Positions 32,431 to 41,990 of a DNA stretch of 64,000 bases are shown in pieces. The notes under the pieces are model-generated. The model was not told where the DNA came from. It was given only the letters and a program-made list of their open reading frames with translations, and searched no databases. The first letter of the stretch is position 1, and every line of letters begins with the position of its first letter. Origin of the DNA: Gambelia wislizenii. Its lineage: Eukaryota; Chordata; Lepidosauria; Squamata; Crotaphytidae. A program made the translations under genes and the position numbers. Location of the stretch: assembly GCA_030847615.1 (NCBI GenBank), contig JAUMIR010000003.1, positions 192,643,149-192,707,148 on the forward strand, in the 5' to 3' direction.

Positions 32431-32790
32431 GGGTACATCTACACTAGTGCTTCCCACACTCTGGAGTTCCAGGTGTCTTGGACTTCAGCTCCCAGAATCC
32501 CTGATCATTGGCCAAGGTGGCTGAAGCTTGTGGGAACTGAAGTCCAAAACACCTGGAGAACTAGAGTTTGGGAATCACTATCTACACTGTAGAAATAATG
32601 CACTTTGACACAACTTTAACTGCCATGGCTCCATCCTAGAGAATCCTGGGTTGTAGTTTTGTGAGGCATCAACACTCTTTAGAGAAGGCTAAAGACCTTT
32701 TAAAATTACCAATCCCAGGATTCCATAGGATGGAGCCACAACACTTAAAGTGGTGTCAAATTGCCTTATTTCTACAGTGTAGGTGCACCC
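32431..32790. mobile_element. foldback MITE (family M, copy 2), split by another MITE
   Basis: The ends read GGGTACATCTACACT and, inverted, GGGTGCACCTACACT. The inner sequence GTAGAAATAATGC and the AACTGCCATGGCTCC / GGAGCCACAACACTTAAAG blocks identify family M. A 135-bp element sits at 32446-32580 within the left terminal repeat. Confidence 0.75.
32446..32580. mobile_element. hAT-type MITE nested in family M
   Basis: Terminal inverted repeats AGTGCTTCCCACACTC and (inverted) AGTGATTCCCAAACTC, and a palindromic body with GGACTTCAGCTCCCAG paired to GGGAACTGAAGTCC. An exact 8-bp target duplication TCTACACT flanks it (32438-32445 and 32581-32588), as expected of hAT elements. Confidence 0.8.
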
Positions 32791-34000
32791 CAAATTTCAC
32801 TTTACAGATCATTCGAAAGCAAATTTAGGTGATCTCTCCAAATATTTTTAAGAATTCACCAAGGTCATCTTAATCATGTAATGCAGTTCCATTGAAGGAA
32901 TGATTCAAGTTACATTATTGTGATGATCCTTTATTAGCTTCTTCACAAAGCAAGTGGCCCTCCTCCATTTTGAAGAATGGTGTATGTTCATGTCCTGTAG
33001 AATGTTAAGAATATTTTCTCACTATGGTCCTGCCTTTGTTGACTTTGCCAGGAGGTGCCAAAGGACAACATGGGTCAGAAGAGCAGAAGTGTTTTCCATT
33101 CAATATGACTCTGAAAGAAAACCAGACTACAGAGGTTCTTAATCTTCAGAAAGGGACCTGGCATTCACCTGTACCTGCTGTTATTGCTTAATGCATTATA
33201 GATTCTCCTATACGGAAAGAGAACAGCTGGTAAATTAATCACCAACTGCCAAATCCATGCTCAGATGACTCTGGAGAGTGACTCACTATAGTTGTGACAT
33301 GGTGGTGAACACTACACCAATAAGCTTTATAGTAATAGTTATTTGGAACAGACATTTCTGAGGGGGAAAAAAGTTAGGCAGAAGTTATTAGAATTCTACT
33401 TGCCAGCTACCCAGTGTGACTTTCCAGCTTTTTCTTTCTCCTATCTTATTTCTGCCTCTCCCCAGGTGTTGAACATTTATGTTAATTGGTATTTCAAAGT
33501 TGAACATGACTGAAGCTTAAATGCACTCTGGCAGGTGGCATGCATATTCACAGAATAATTCGTTGACTTTACTTAAGCCAGGAAAATTCATTTCCTTTAT
33601 AATGCTCATCAGAATTGTGCCCTGGCATGAGATCCATAACAAATCATGAGGGAATTTCCAAGGATACCAACATTTCAGAATTCCATACTCAAAGTAGTAG
33701 TTCCTGGATTGAAGCCAATCCCTGAGGCATCACTTACTGGTATCTGGAGAGTTTTCAGGAAAGAAAGAAACAATTGTAGTTGATGCACACAAATAAGTAT
33801 CGGTCCCTGGCATACTGGGGAGAGGGGAAATCACCAGTTCCCTACACCAGATACCTTAAGAAACAGCGCTCTAGGCAGCTCTGAGTACATCCTTCTATAA
33901 TATATTCCTCCACATGACTTGAGATCAATGGGAAAGGATTCATGTTGCTAGGTGGTGATTTTGCCCAGGCTTTCTCCATAGGGCCACTATCCCATGATGT
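32791..34000. other. unassigned sequence
   Basis: No recognised element or frame over 1.2 kb. Confidence 0.4.
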
Positions 34001-34285
34001 TTTTCAGGGCTGGGGAAAGTGTACCCCATTTTATAGCTGCTAAAACCCCACAAAGCCCTCAAATTCCCCACAATTTTTTTTAAATGCTGGCTATTTTTTA
34101 ACCCCCAAACACTCAAAACCCTTTACAAACTCAAAATTGGCCAGAAAAGAAATAAAAAAATTGTGTGATGCCACTTCCAGTCTCATTGGGTACCACTGTG
34201 CAACCCCCTGGGGTCAAAAAATGGTCCCTACCCCCTCTGCAGCCAACTTGGCGGCTGTTTTCCCACCTCTGGATTCAGTGATTAA
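34001..34285. other. unassigned, repeat-like
   Basis: Sequence of the style GCTGCTAAAACCCC ... GCAGCCAACTTGGCGGC with A-rich and C-rich patches just upstream of the LINE. It looks like a dispersed repeat, but I cannot name it. Confidence 0.25.
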
Positions 34286-35640
34286 ATAAGCTGATTGAGT
34301 TCTCTTCAAGTTCCTTTGGGGAATGGCCACGTTCCCCCTGGAAAGGGCAGTGGCTTATGGGCAGGTAGAACAAGGGGGCCTGGACTTCCCAGACCTGGGG
34401 CCTAAGTTCATCATCCTCTTTTCTGCCCAAAATTTTGGGAAAGTTTCTCTTTGGCAAAAGGGTCAGATTCAACCTCAGGCTTGGCTAGTTTTGTTTTGTG
34501 AGTGCTGGATGGGGACTAGATGGGGAAAGACTTGGTGGGAGGAAGGCTTATTAAGTTTTAGGGTTTCTTTGCCTGAAAAATGGAAAGCACCAGATTATTT
34601 GAGAGACTTTGTTTCTTACATGAAGAAATATAGAATTCATGCTGAGGCATTGAAGGGTGAAGACAGACCAGGTCAGAGCATCAAGAGCTTCAAGAGAGGT
34701 TTGTACAGGAAAATAGTGGAAGAGATTTACGTTAACCCATGTTTGCAAAAATGTCAGGCGAAACTAGATTTATCAGAGTACCTAAACCACCAGACTAACC
34801 CAATTGAGCATTTCATGGACAAAAGGGTCCCCAAAAAGTTGTGGGACTTGAGGTGGAGACTCTACCATCAGGTTCTTAATCTGAGGGGAAGGAGACCATG
34901 GACCGCAGAGGATGAGCAGACTTGTCCTCATCTGAAATGTAAAAAGGCTGAGATTTTGAGTGGCGTGGCACAGAAGGAGACGATCAGGCATTTTGTCCAG
35001 GACTGCCCGAGTGCCCAGGAAACATGGGAGGAGGTGGCCCGGGTCCAGGATTGGCCAGATTTGGTAGAGCAGGCTTGGGAGACAGCACTTTCAGGGACTG
35101 AACCACCAGAGGGTGTCATGGGACCCAGAAAGTCAGTGAGCCAAAAGAGGAAGAGGAAGGAGTCTGGTTCCGTGGCTGAGAGTTTTTGGAAAGTGCCCTG
35201 GTCCATGGTGCGCCTGGTAAACCTCTATGTGATCTTGGGGTTATTTTTCCAAAGACAAAGGGAGGTGAAAAGTCAAAAATCTGCAGGATGTAAAAGGCAC
35301 TGCTTATTATGTGAAGAATGTAATTGAAAATTTAGCTCTGAGTGAAAAAGAGAAATTGCCAAACCATCGTTGGAAAAAGTTTTGCCATGGTTTAGTGAGA
35401 CAACCCCAGCAATAACATAAAAGGATATTTTAAATAAATATTTTATTATTATCATTATTGTATTTTTGTATTATTTTGTATTTTTTATTAATCTTTTATT
35501 GATTTTTTCTTTTCCAACTAGGTATAATTGAAATGTGTAAATATAATGTGATTATAATGTGTTTAGATTAAGAGGAAAAATGTATTAGTGTTAGGATAGA
35601 TAGTTTTATTTTTGTATTAGTAAGAAAAGAGAAAAACAAT
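34286..35640 (+). mobile_element. LINE 3' part with open C-terminal frame (Tx1/L1-like)
   Basis: A 5'-truncated non-LTR element: an open frame to 35327, then a 300-base AT-rich 3' UTR with several TTATTATTAT stretches up to about 35640. The protein has the features of the region after RT in Tx1/L1-type LINEs. The left limit is uncertain. Confidence 0.55.
34323..35327 (+). CDS. LINE ORF2 C-terminal region, 334 codons open
   Basis: Longest undamaged frame on the plus strand. Early on it has VEQGGLDFPDLGPKFIIL, the 'GGLGxPDL' block that follows RT in L1/Tx1-type LINEs, then a helical middle region. It next shows RRPWTAEDEQTCPHLKCKKA and ETIRHFVQDCPSAQETWEEV, a C-x4-C...H-x4-C arrangement like zf-RVT zinc fingers. 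A basic patch SQKRKRKES precedes a hydrophobic end. The RT catalytic core lies upstream and is absent, so the ATG at 34323 is not a true start. An open frame of this length amid otherwise broken LINEs suggests a recent copy or chance survival. Confidence 0.55.
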   Translation: MATFPLERAVAYGQVEQGGLDFPDLGPKFIILFSAQNFGKVSLWQKGQIQPQAWLVLFCECWMGTRWGKTWWEEGLLSFRVSLPEKWKAPDYLRDFVSYMKKYRIHAEALKGEDRPGQSIKSFKRGLYRKIVEEIYVNPCLQKCQAKLDLSEYLNHQTNPIEHFMDKRVPKKLWDLRWRLYHQVLNLRGRRPWTAEDEQTCPHLKCKKAEILSGVAQKETIRHFVQDCPSAQETWEEVARVQDWPDLVEQAWETALSGTEPPEGVMGPRKSVSQKRKRKESGSVAESFWKVPWSMVRLVNLYVILGLFFQRQREVKSQKSAGCKRHCLLCEECN

Positions 35641-36004
35641 TATTATTATTATTGTGTTATTGTTACGGCCTTTTGCGTTTGGGTGTATTTTTCAGTAGAA
35701 TGGTCTTATTCCAATAAAAAAAATTCCTAATCCCCCCCTCTGCAGGTGAGTATTCCTGATGCAGAACACATTCCCAAAGGCACTCTCTTCCAATGTCATT
35801 TAATTTGTTTCTCTGATGCATTAATGATGCATCGATGAACAGCATAGTCATCTTCTGAGTTAGATCTGTGAGGTCGCGTCTTCAATGAAACTGCTGAAAG
35901 ATGTAATATCCAACAAGAAATGAGCGAGGTCTTTTATTCTCTTTAGTTTGGCTTTATTCTTTCATCTTTCATCACAATAACTGACCCAAACTGCCTTACA
36001 TTGA
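35641..36004. other. unassigned sequence
   Basis: No frame. Contains CCAATAAAAAAAATTCC (35710-35726). Confidence 0.35.
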
Positions 36005-36175
36005 GGACTTTATCAGACACAGCAAAAATTGCACGATTATGATGTTATGGTAGCACAAATGGTTTCTGCTAGTGCATGACATTGCCATGTTCATGTGGTC
36101 AATCTGTGCTCCAGCTGTGAATAAGGTGTCACTTTTAATTGATGGGACAAGCCGTTAGTAGACCTCAATGTTGCT
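36005..36175 (+). mobile_element. TIR DNA element fragment (family H)
   Basis: Starts GGACTTTATCAGACAC, the same end as 59164 (inverted) and 41990 (inverted), and includes TTTTAATTGATGGGACAAGCC, which matches 41606-41627. The right end was not found, so it may be truncated. Confidence 0.45.
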
Positions 36176-36337
36176 CTTTTCATGGTATTGAAGAGCGTGC
36201 AAAATCACAAGTTACTAGTTTAAATAAGTGGCCTTGTTATGCAGCTATGAATTCTGAGGCACACTATCCTAACAGAATATAAAAGTAAAATATTCATTGA
36301 ATTTCTTACAGCGTACATGCATGTACGTGTGTACATA

Positions 36338-36396
36338 CATACACACATACACACACACACACACAGAGGAAGGGAAGGAAGGAGAGAGAGAGAGAA
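36338..36396. repeat. (AC)n and (GA)n simple repeats
   Basis: ACAC run to 36365, then GGAA and GAGA units. Confidence 0.9.
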
Positions 36397-36417
36397 GTGT
36401 GTATACACACTCACACA

Positions 36418-36543
36418 TCATTTCCAAACCATTTGTAACAAAATGAGTCCCTTTCTCTCTTTCTCTTTCTCAGATGCTGGCTATTTTTCAGAGAGAGAGA
36501 GAGGGAGAGAGAGACTCATTTTGTTACAAATGGTTTGGAAATG
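36418..36543. repeat. 126-bp hairpin with perfect outer arms
   Basis: The outer arms of about 30 bases (36419-36448 and 36514-36543) are perfect complements (ATTTCCAAACCATTTGTAAC against GTTACAAATGGTTTGGAAAT). The inner arms are a CT-rich tract and a GA-rich tract. The loop contains GATGCTGGCTATTTT. Imperfect pairing continues outwards into the ACAC/GTGT sequences. Confidence 0.85.
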
Positions 36544-36549
36544 GATTGT

Positions 36550-38620
36550 GTGGATGTGTGCATATCTGTTTTAAAGAGTGTTTACTTTATATTTTCTTAT
36601 AGAAGTTAATAACTACAAATTAGTAGCAACTAAAACATTTCCAGGGCAACTTTGGAATTTTAATATATGTGCAGCCAGTTACTGTGCATATTGATCATTG
36701 AAAGTCAGTCCCACTAAACTCAGTGGGCTAGGATCACATGCTGAAAAATATATATGTGGTATTTCACAGAAGCCTTTTAAGTAGTTTTATTTTAATAACA
36801 CTAAAAGTGAATAGGCCAATCTTCTGAACATAAATTTAAAATTCAACTTCCTCACAATAGATTTTTAAAATAATTGTACTGGAAATGTAGAAGCAATAGA
36901 AATGTTCTCTGTGTGGGAAGGTTTGAGTCACTCAGTTAGCAACTGTATATAAGGAATAAATACAGTGTCAAGTCTAGAAAGCACAATCAAAATAATATTT
37001 AAAAATAGTTTTGAGGAACATATCAGGAAGTTCCTTTGTCTCCAACTTCCCTCAGTTAAGAGAGGAATAACTAAGAGTAGGAAATTGTATTACACTGCAT
37101 TTTTTATGGAAGCTGATGGTGACCTTCAGGTGTTACATATCTTTATAGTAAAAGACTGAAATCTTTTTAGTAGTAACACTAAATACAAAAGGAATATTTT
37201 TAAATGTCCAAAAAGTTTCATTAGGCATAACAAATATAAATGTGTTAGTTCAGTTCTTAACTAGACTCATAGCAATGACTTTGATAATATCTTTCTTGCA
37301 AGATGCTAATTTCCATAGTTCCACTTTATCTGTTGCCACAGTATGAAATATAATTGTCTTAATTTATTAGAGTAGAGCACAGTGATTGGTAAGTGCTAGG
37401 ACACATAAACTAAATTGCTTCATGGCATAGTAATATGGTAGGCAAAGCTAAATAAAGCACTGAAATCAGTTCTCCCAATTGTTCTCTAAAATTAGAATAT
37501 TTCAACTGTAAAAAGAAATTAACACTGGAATATGTCAGAAATCAGATTTTGTATTTACCCCTGTGCATTTCTGTAGCATACCTTCTAGGATATATCACGA
37601 TACAGAAGCATTTTGTCCTCATTTGCATAGTAGGAAAGGTTATTCCCACCTCAGAAAGTGAAGCTCATTTTTTTCCTATTCTTCTCTCTCTCCAGAGGAC
37701 AGTCTGTGACAGTTAAGAAGTAATAGCAAGAACACTCAAGACTCCCATCACTGGCCAAGAACACATGGCAATGGCAAAATCACTAGAACATTTTAAGAGT
37801 CATGTCTAGAAAGATATGTCTCAACGAAAGTAGGAATGAAAAAGTATCACAGAAGGGCAGAACTTCATTTGCCAGTTGCAGGAATATCAGCAAAAAAAGA
37901 TGGTGAAGGGAGTGGAAGAAGGCTACAAAAACCTAAATTATATCAGGAAATAAAGGGTGGCGAATTAATGAGATGCTTTAAATGTTTGAGCAGGAGCAGT
38001 GGATAAATCCATCATGGACCTACTTTCAAATGAGTGCCTATAGTTTGCTATGTTGGCACCATCAAAAAGTAAGGCTTTGAATGCATCAAGCTGTAGCTTT
38101 GAAATGTACTATGTTGGAGTTTCATACAGCATACAACATTCATATGTTGGTATGAACATGCACGTAGAAGGATTTGTTTTAAAGACAAGAGTATTTGAAG
38201 TAGTAGCTATGAAAGAGCCATTGGAGAGGGGGGAAAGCATCTTTATAAAAATAGTAAGGTTATACATAATTTTCTTTTGGTCCCTGCATTTTGCACACTG
38301 CTGATAATTAACTGCATAAAATATTACAAAGAAGGTAGAGGGAGAAAAATTGCTATTCCAAATTATGGATTATACAACAGTGAAAGTTGAATAGAAGGCT
38401 AATGGAGCAGCTTGGAGTTTATCTGTAAGTGCTTGCATGAGAGTAGAAGCTCCAGTTTGATAATACAAATGCAAGGCAACAGTCACTGTGTGCAGATTGT
38501 GTCCCTCCAGCCCCCAAATTACTGGTTGTCACAAAAGGTACATCCACATGTTAAAGATTTTCCATGCTGTATATCAATCATTGATCAGAATAGAGATTGC
38601 ATTGAAGAAATCAGAAGAAG
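36550..38620. other. unassigned sequence
   Basis: Two kilobases of AT-rich sequence. A short hairpin CCCACTAAACTCAGTGGG at 36710-36727 looks like an old dispersed repeat. Nothing else recognised. Confidence 0.4.
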
Positions 38621-38624
38621 ACTG

Positions 38625-39126
38625 AGGGCTCATCTACATGGGCCAGAATATGCCTGCTCCCAGCCAAGAGTTCTGGCCATGGATCTGGCCAGTTCCTCCC
38701 CTGTGAGGAAATGAAATGGAATCCATGCTGCCGCCACCATCCACATCTCTCTCTCCAAAGCCAGGAAGCCAGACCTGAGCAAGCGACCAAGGCCCCCTGC
38801 ATGTGACCAGCCTTGGTCACATGCTGCAGGACTTCATCCTGGCTTCAGAGAAAGTGTCATGGATCACAGCTGAAGCAACAGGCCAGTGTGTTGCTTCTGT
38901 GGTCATGGAGTGCCTGATCTGTTTGTTTCTCAGCTGAGATGTTTTTTTCCTGGGTATTTTGCTAAAACATTTTATCAAGCTTTACCCTTTCTTAGCCCTC
39001 TCTTTGCCCCAGGGGTTGTGAGGAATTCCTGGGTCCAAAATGGGGCAAAAGCCCTGTGTCATTTGGTCTTCAAGGCTCTACGATGGGGGCAAGACATGGT
39101 ATATAGCCTGTCTAGACAAGGCCTCA
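38625..39126. other. GC-richer block, possible DNA element
   Basis: Begins GAGGGCTCATCTACATGG, which resembles other element starts here, and holds a local inverted repeat TGACCAGCCTTGGTCACATG near 38808. No partner found. Confidence 0.2.
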
Positions 39127-39302
39127 GGCTGCATCTGCACTGCCATGGCTCAATGCTATGGAATCCTGGGATTTGTAGTTTGTTATGGCACTAGAGCTCT
39201 CTGATAGAGGCGGCTAAATATTTCACAAAACTACAGATACCAGAATTCCATAGCATTGAGCCATGGCAGTTAAAGCTGTGTCAAACTGGATTATCTCAGC
39301 CT
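39127..39302. mobile_element. foldback MITE (family M, copy 3)
   Basis: GGCTGCATCTGCACTGCCATGGC and its distant complement, with GGGATTTGTAGTTTG facing AAACTACAGATACCAG. One arm lacks the AAATAATGC block. Followed directly by the Bov-B fragment. Confidence 0.7.
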
Positions 39303-39303
39303 A

Positions 39304-39822
39304 GGACTGGGAAGGGCAGTTATGAAAGAACGAGATAAGATCCTGTAGTGCAAAGATACACAACTGAACACTAAAGTTAGGATTGTCCAGGCAATCGTAT
39401 TTCCCATTACTATGTATGGATGTGAGAGCTGGACAGTGAAGAAAGCTGATAGAAAATAAACTCTTTTGAGATGTGGTGCTGGAGAAGAATGCTGTGGATA
39501 CCATGGATGGCTAAAAAGACAAATAAATGGGTCCTAAAACAAATCAAGTGAACTCTCCCTAGAAGCGAAGATTACTAAATTGAGGATGTCGTACTTTAGC
39601 CACATCATGAGAAGGCATGACTCACTAGAAAAGATGATATTGCTTGGAATGGAGGAAAGCAGTAGGAAGAGAGGAAGACCACATACCAGATCTACTCAAT
39701 CAAAAGGACACAGCCCTAAGACTGCATGGACTGAGCAGAGCAGTTGATGTTGTGTGGGGTCATTCATAGGGTCACCGTGAGTTGAGGAGGACTTGAGCAC
39801 AGTTAACAACAACAACAAAACA
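39304..39822 (+). mobile_element. Bov-B (RTE) LINE 3' end
   Basis: Encodes TKVRIVQAIVFPITMYGCES, WTVKKADRK and, in shifted frames, LSYFSHIMRRHDSLEKM and SSRKRGRPHTRST, the well-known C-terminal region of Bov-B ORF2. The 3' UTR GGGTCACCGTGAGTTGAGGA ends with (AAC)n at 39806-39820. At least two shifts and one stop. Its tail is the one used by Sauria-type SINEs. Confidence 0.85.
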
Positions 39823-41149
39823 TGCTCTGCCAAGCTGTGCGTCTGACAGGCGGAGCATCTGACTACTCCCAAAGCACTCACGTGGGGACTGCCATGGCAG
39901 AAAGGTTTGATCAGGCATTTTGCATTTATTTGGAAGAGGAAGCAAAAAAAGAAATGTGGTTTCTACACTCAGGGTTCTCCCCCCGCAACCTTTAACATGT
40001 TGTTTATTTACCAACAGGAGGTATAAATAAGCAGGCAGGGCTACTAACAAGAAAAGCTCTAATATTAAATCTGTCCCAAATAGGAGAGAGAACATTGCCA
40101 AGAAAGAGAACATTATTGTTACTCCAAGTAAATAAAGGTGGAGACAGCAACAATCTCAACAGGGGAAAATTGACATTGCTCAATAGAAACAAAGGTAATT
40201 TACCCTAGTTGAGATTTCTTCCAGGAGAAGATTATGGTGGGAGGAGATATGCACTTTTTTTTAAAGTCCCACTCAGTAAGTTAGAAAGTGTAAAACTTTG
40301 TCTACCCACTCTATTGGAATTAATGTAGCATCTGATATGTACTCAGAACATCTGTAGTATTAATAATAATCATAACAATAATAACCATAACAACAACAAC
40401 ACAATTCCAACCAGGCTTCCTCTTCAGACACTGAAGCGGGTAGCATTTCAAGATGTTTTGAGTTATGTTCACTCTGGCATTTGTCTATGATTGCAAAGAT
40501 GCCAATGTGACCCACGAAAGGGGGGAAATTACATGTTTTATTTAATTTACTGCTCTTGCTGTTCATCTTATGTACTTGGGTTTACAGGCCCTTTGGGGTA
40601 TAATAATTTACACTAAATTCAGCTCCCTCCTGCAGTTTCAGAAGGCACGACATACAGCCTATAATTTCTGTTGACTCAGTTTTAATAAAAGTAAGCGTTG
40701 CTACACACACAAACTTTTTGATAGCATCAGTTATGATTTTATATAGGTAGTAAAACAGGAAAGTGTGGGGAACACAAGATGAGAGGAAAGCAAACCTTCA
40801 ACACAGTACAAGTCATTAGCACACATCTAATTACAGAAGTTATATTTGTGGGCTTGTTTTTAATCAGCTCATCATTTGTTCTCTCTGTAAGAATGAAGCT
40901 GAATGTTTTATATAGTCCCCGTGAAGGCATGCACAATTATTTTTCAGTTGAACATTTCTTCACTTCATAGAGTATGAATGTCAGTATTACAGTATTGTTT
41001 TTGGGAGCTGTTTTGTTTATGTACAGCACATAGTACTACAATCATGCGTACATTTCTTTGATAGGATGGGATGCTGACTACAAAATCTCAATTTGTCACT
41101 TGATTTTTTGTTCACAGTCACAGATTGAGTGCTTTATTTAGTTCTCAAC
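39823..41149. other. unassigned sequence
   Basis: No recognised element. ATA/ACA-rich simple sequence at 40357-40402. Confidence 0.4.
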
Positions 41150-41320
41150 ATGTTCAAGAAACATATTCAGGGGTAGCCATGTTGGCCATGCAGCAAAATA
41201 TAACAAAATTTAAAATCCAACAAAGAACAATATCTTTATTGGCCAAAAAGTGTGATACCTTTGTTTGTGCATATCACTCCTTCATGGATTTTGTATTTTG
41301 TTGTATTCTCAACATGTTGC
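41150..41320 (+). repeat. dispersed repeat (family G), copy 2
   Basis: CAGGGGTAGCCATGTTGGCC, ATCTTTATTGGCC and CACTCCTTCATGGATTTTG in the same order as 28540-28720. Class unknown. Confidence 0.45.
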
Positions 41321-41484
41321 TACTATTAAAGCTAAAGCATGACATATGCTATATAGTGAGTTTCTGAACATATACAAAAAAAGGGCAAAATAAAAGTGTC
41401 AGTTTTGCCTTCTCCCACTATTACGTTTTTCAGGTATTCTTCCATTCTGAACATGAATTAATATGTACATTTTTTAAAGACGTA

Positions 41485-41990
41485 GGACTTGATCACCATG
41501 GAAAATATGGCATCATAAGGATGCCACATAACCTCAAAAGGGCATATGGGGATCAGATGACATCACCCTTTCATGGTTAAAAAGAGACCCAAACCCATCG
41601 TTTTTAATTGATGGCTTAAGCCGTCAATACAGCCCCCTGCTACATTTTTGCTGGCATTGCTGGCATGCTATACCTCTGTCCCTTGAAATCTCATACTTAC
41701 CTGGTCAATGGCCAGACTGACGCAAACACTTCCAAGTCAGATCGGGACATCCAGGTACCTTTTGCTCTTTTTATGACCCTCCCTGGTTTACTTGGGACTT
41801 TTAAATTATGTTTATGTGCTTTGCTTCGCTTTTCTGAAGTTTATTTTGCTTAGTGCTCTGTTCACTTCCTCTTTATTGCCGGGAGCCTTTGCCAAAATTA
41901 GAAGGTAAGGGGGCATTCTTTTGCTGGCATAAAAATACTTCTTTTTTTTCTGGCAAAAAACATTTAAAAGGATTGCATCTGATAAAGTCC
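41485..41990. mobile_element. TIR DNA element (family H), about 506 bp
   Basis: The left end GGACTTGATCA and the inverted right end GGACTTTATCAGATGC match as terminal repeats. The interior matches 58591-59164: GGCATCATAAGGATGCCAC, TTTTTAATTGATGGCTTAAG and GGGCATTCTTTTGCTGGCAT. An inner hairpin is formed by GGCATCAT-AAGG-ATGCC. No coding capacity. Confidence 0.65.
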
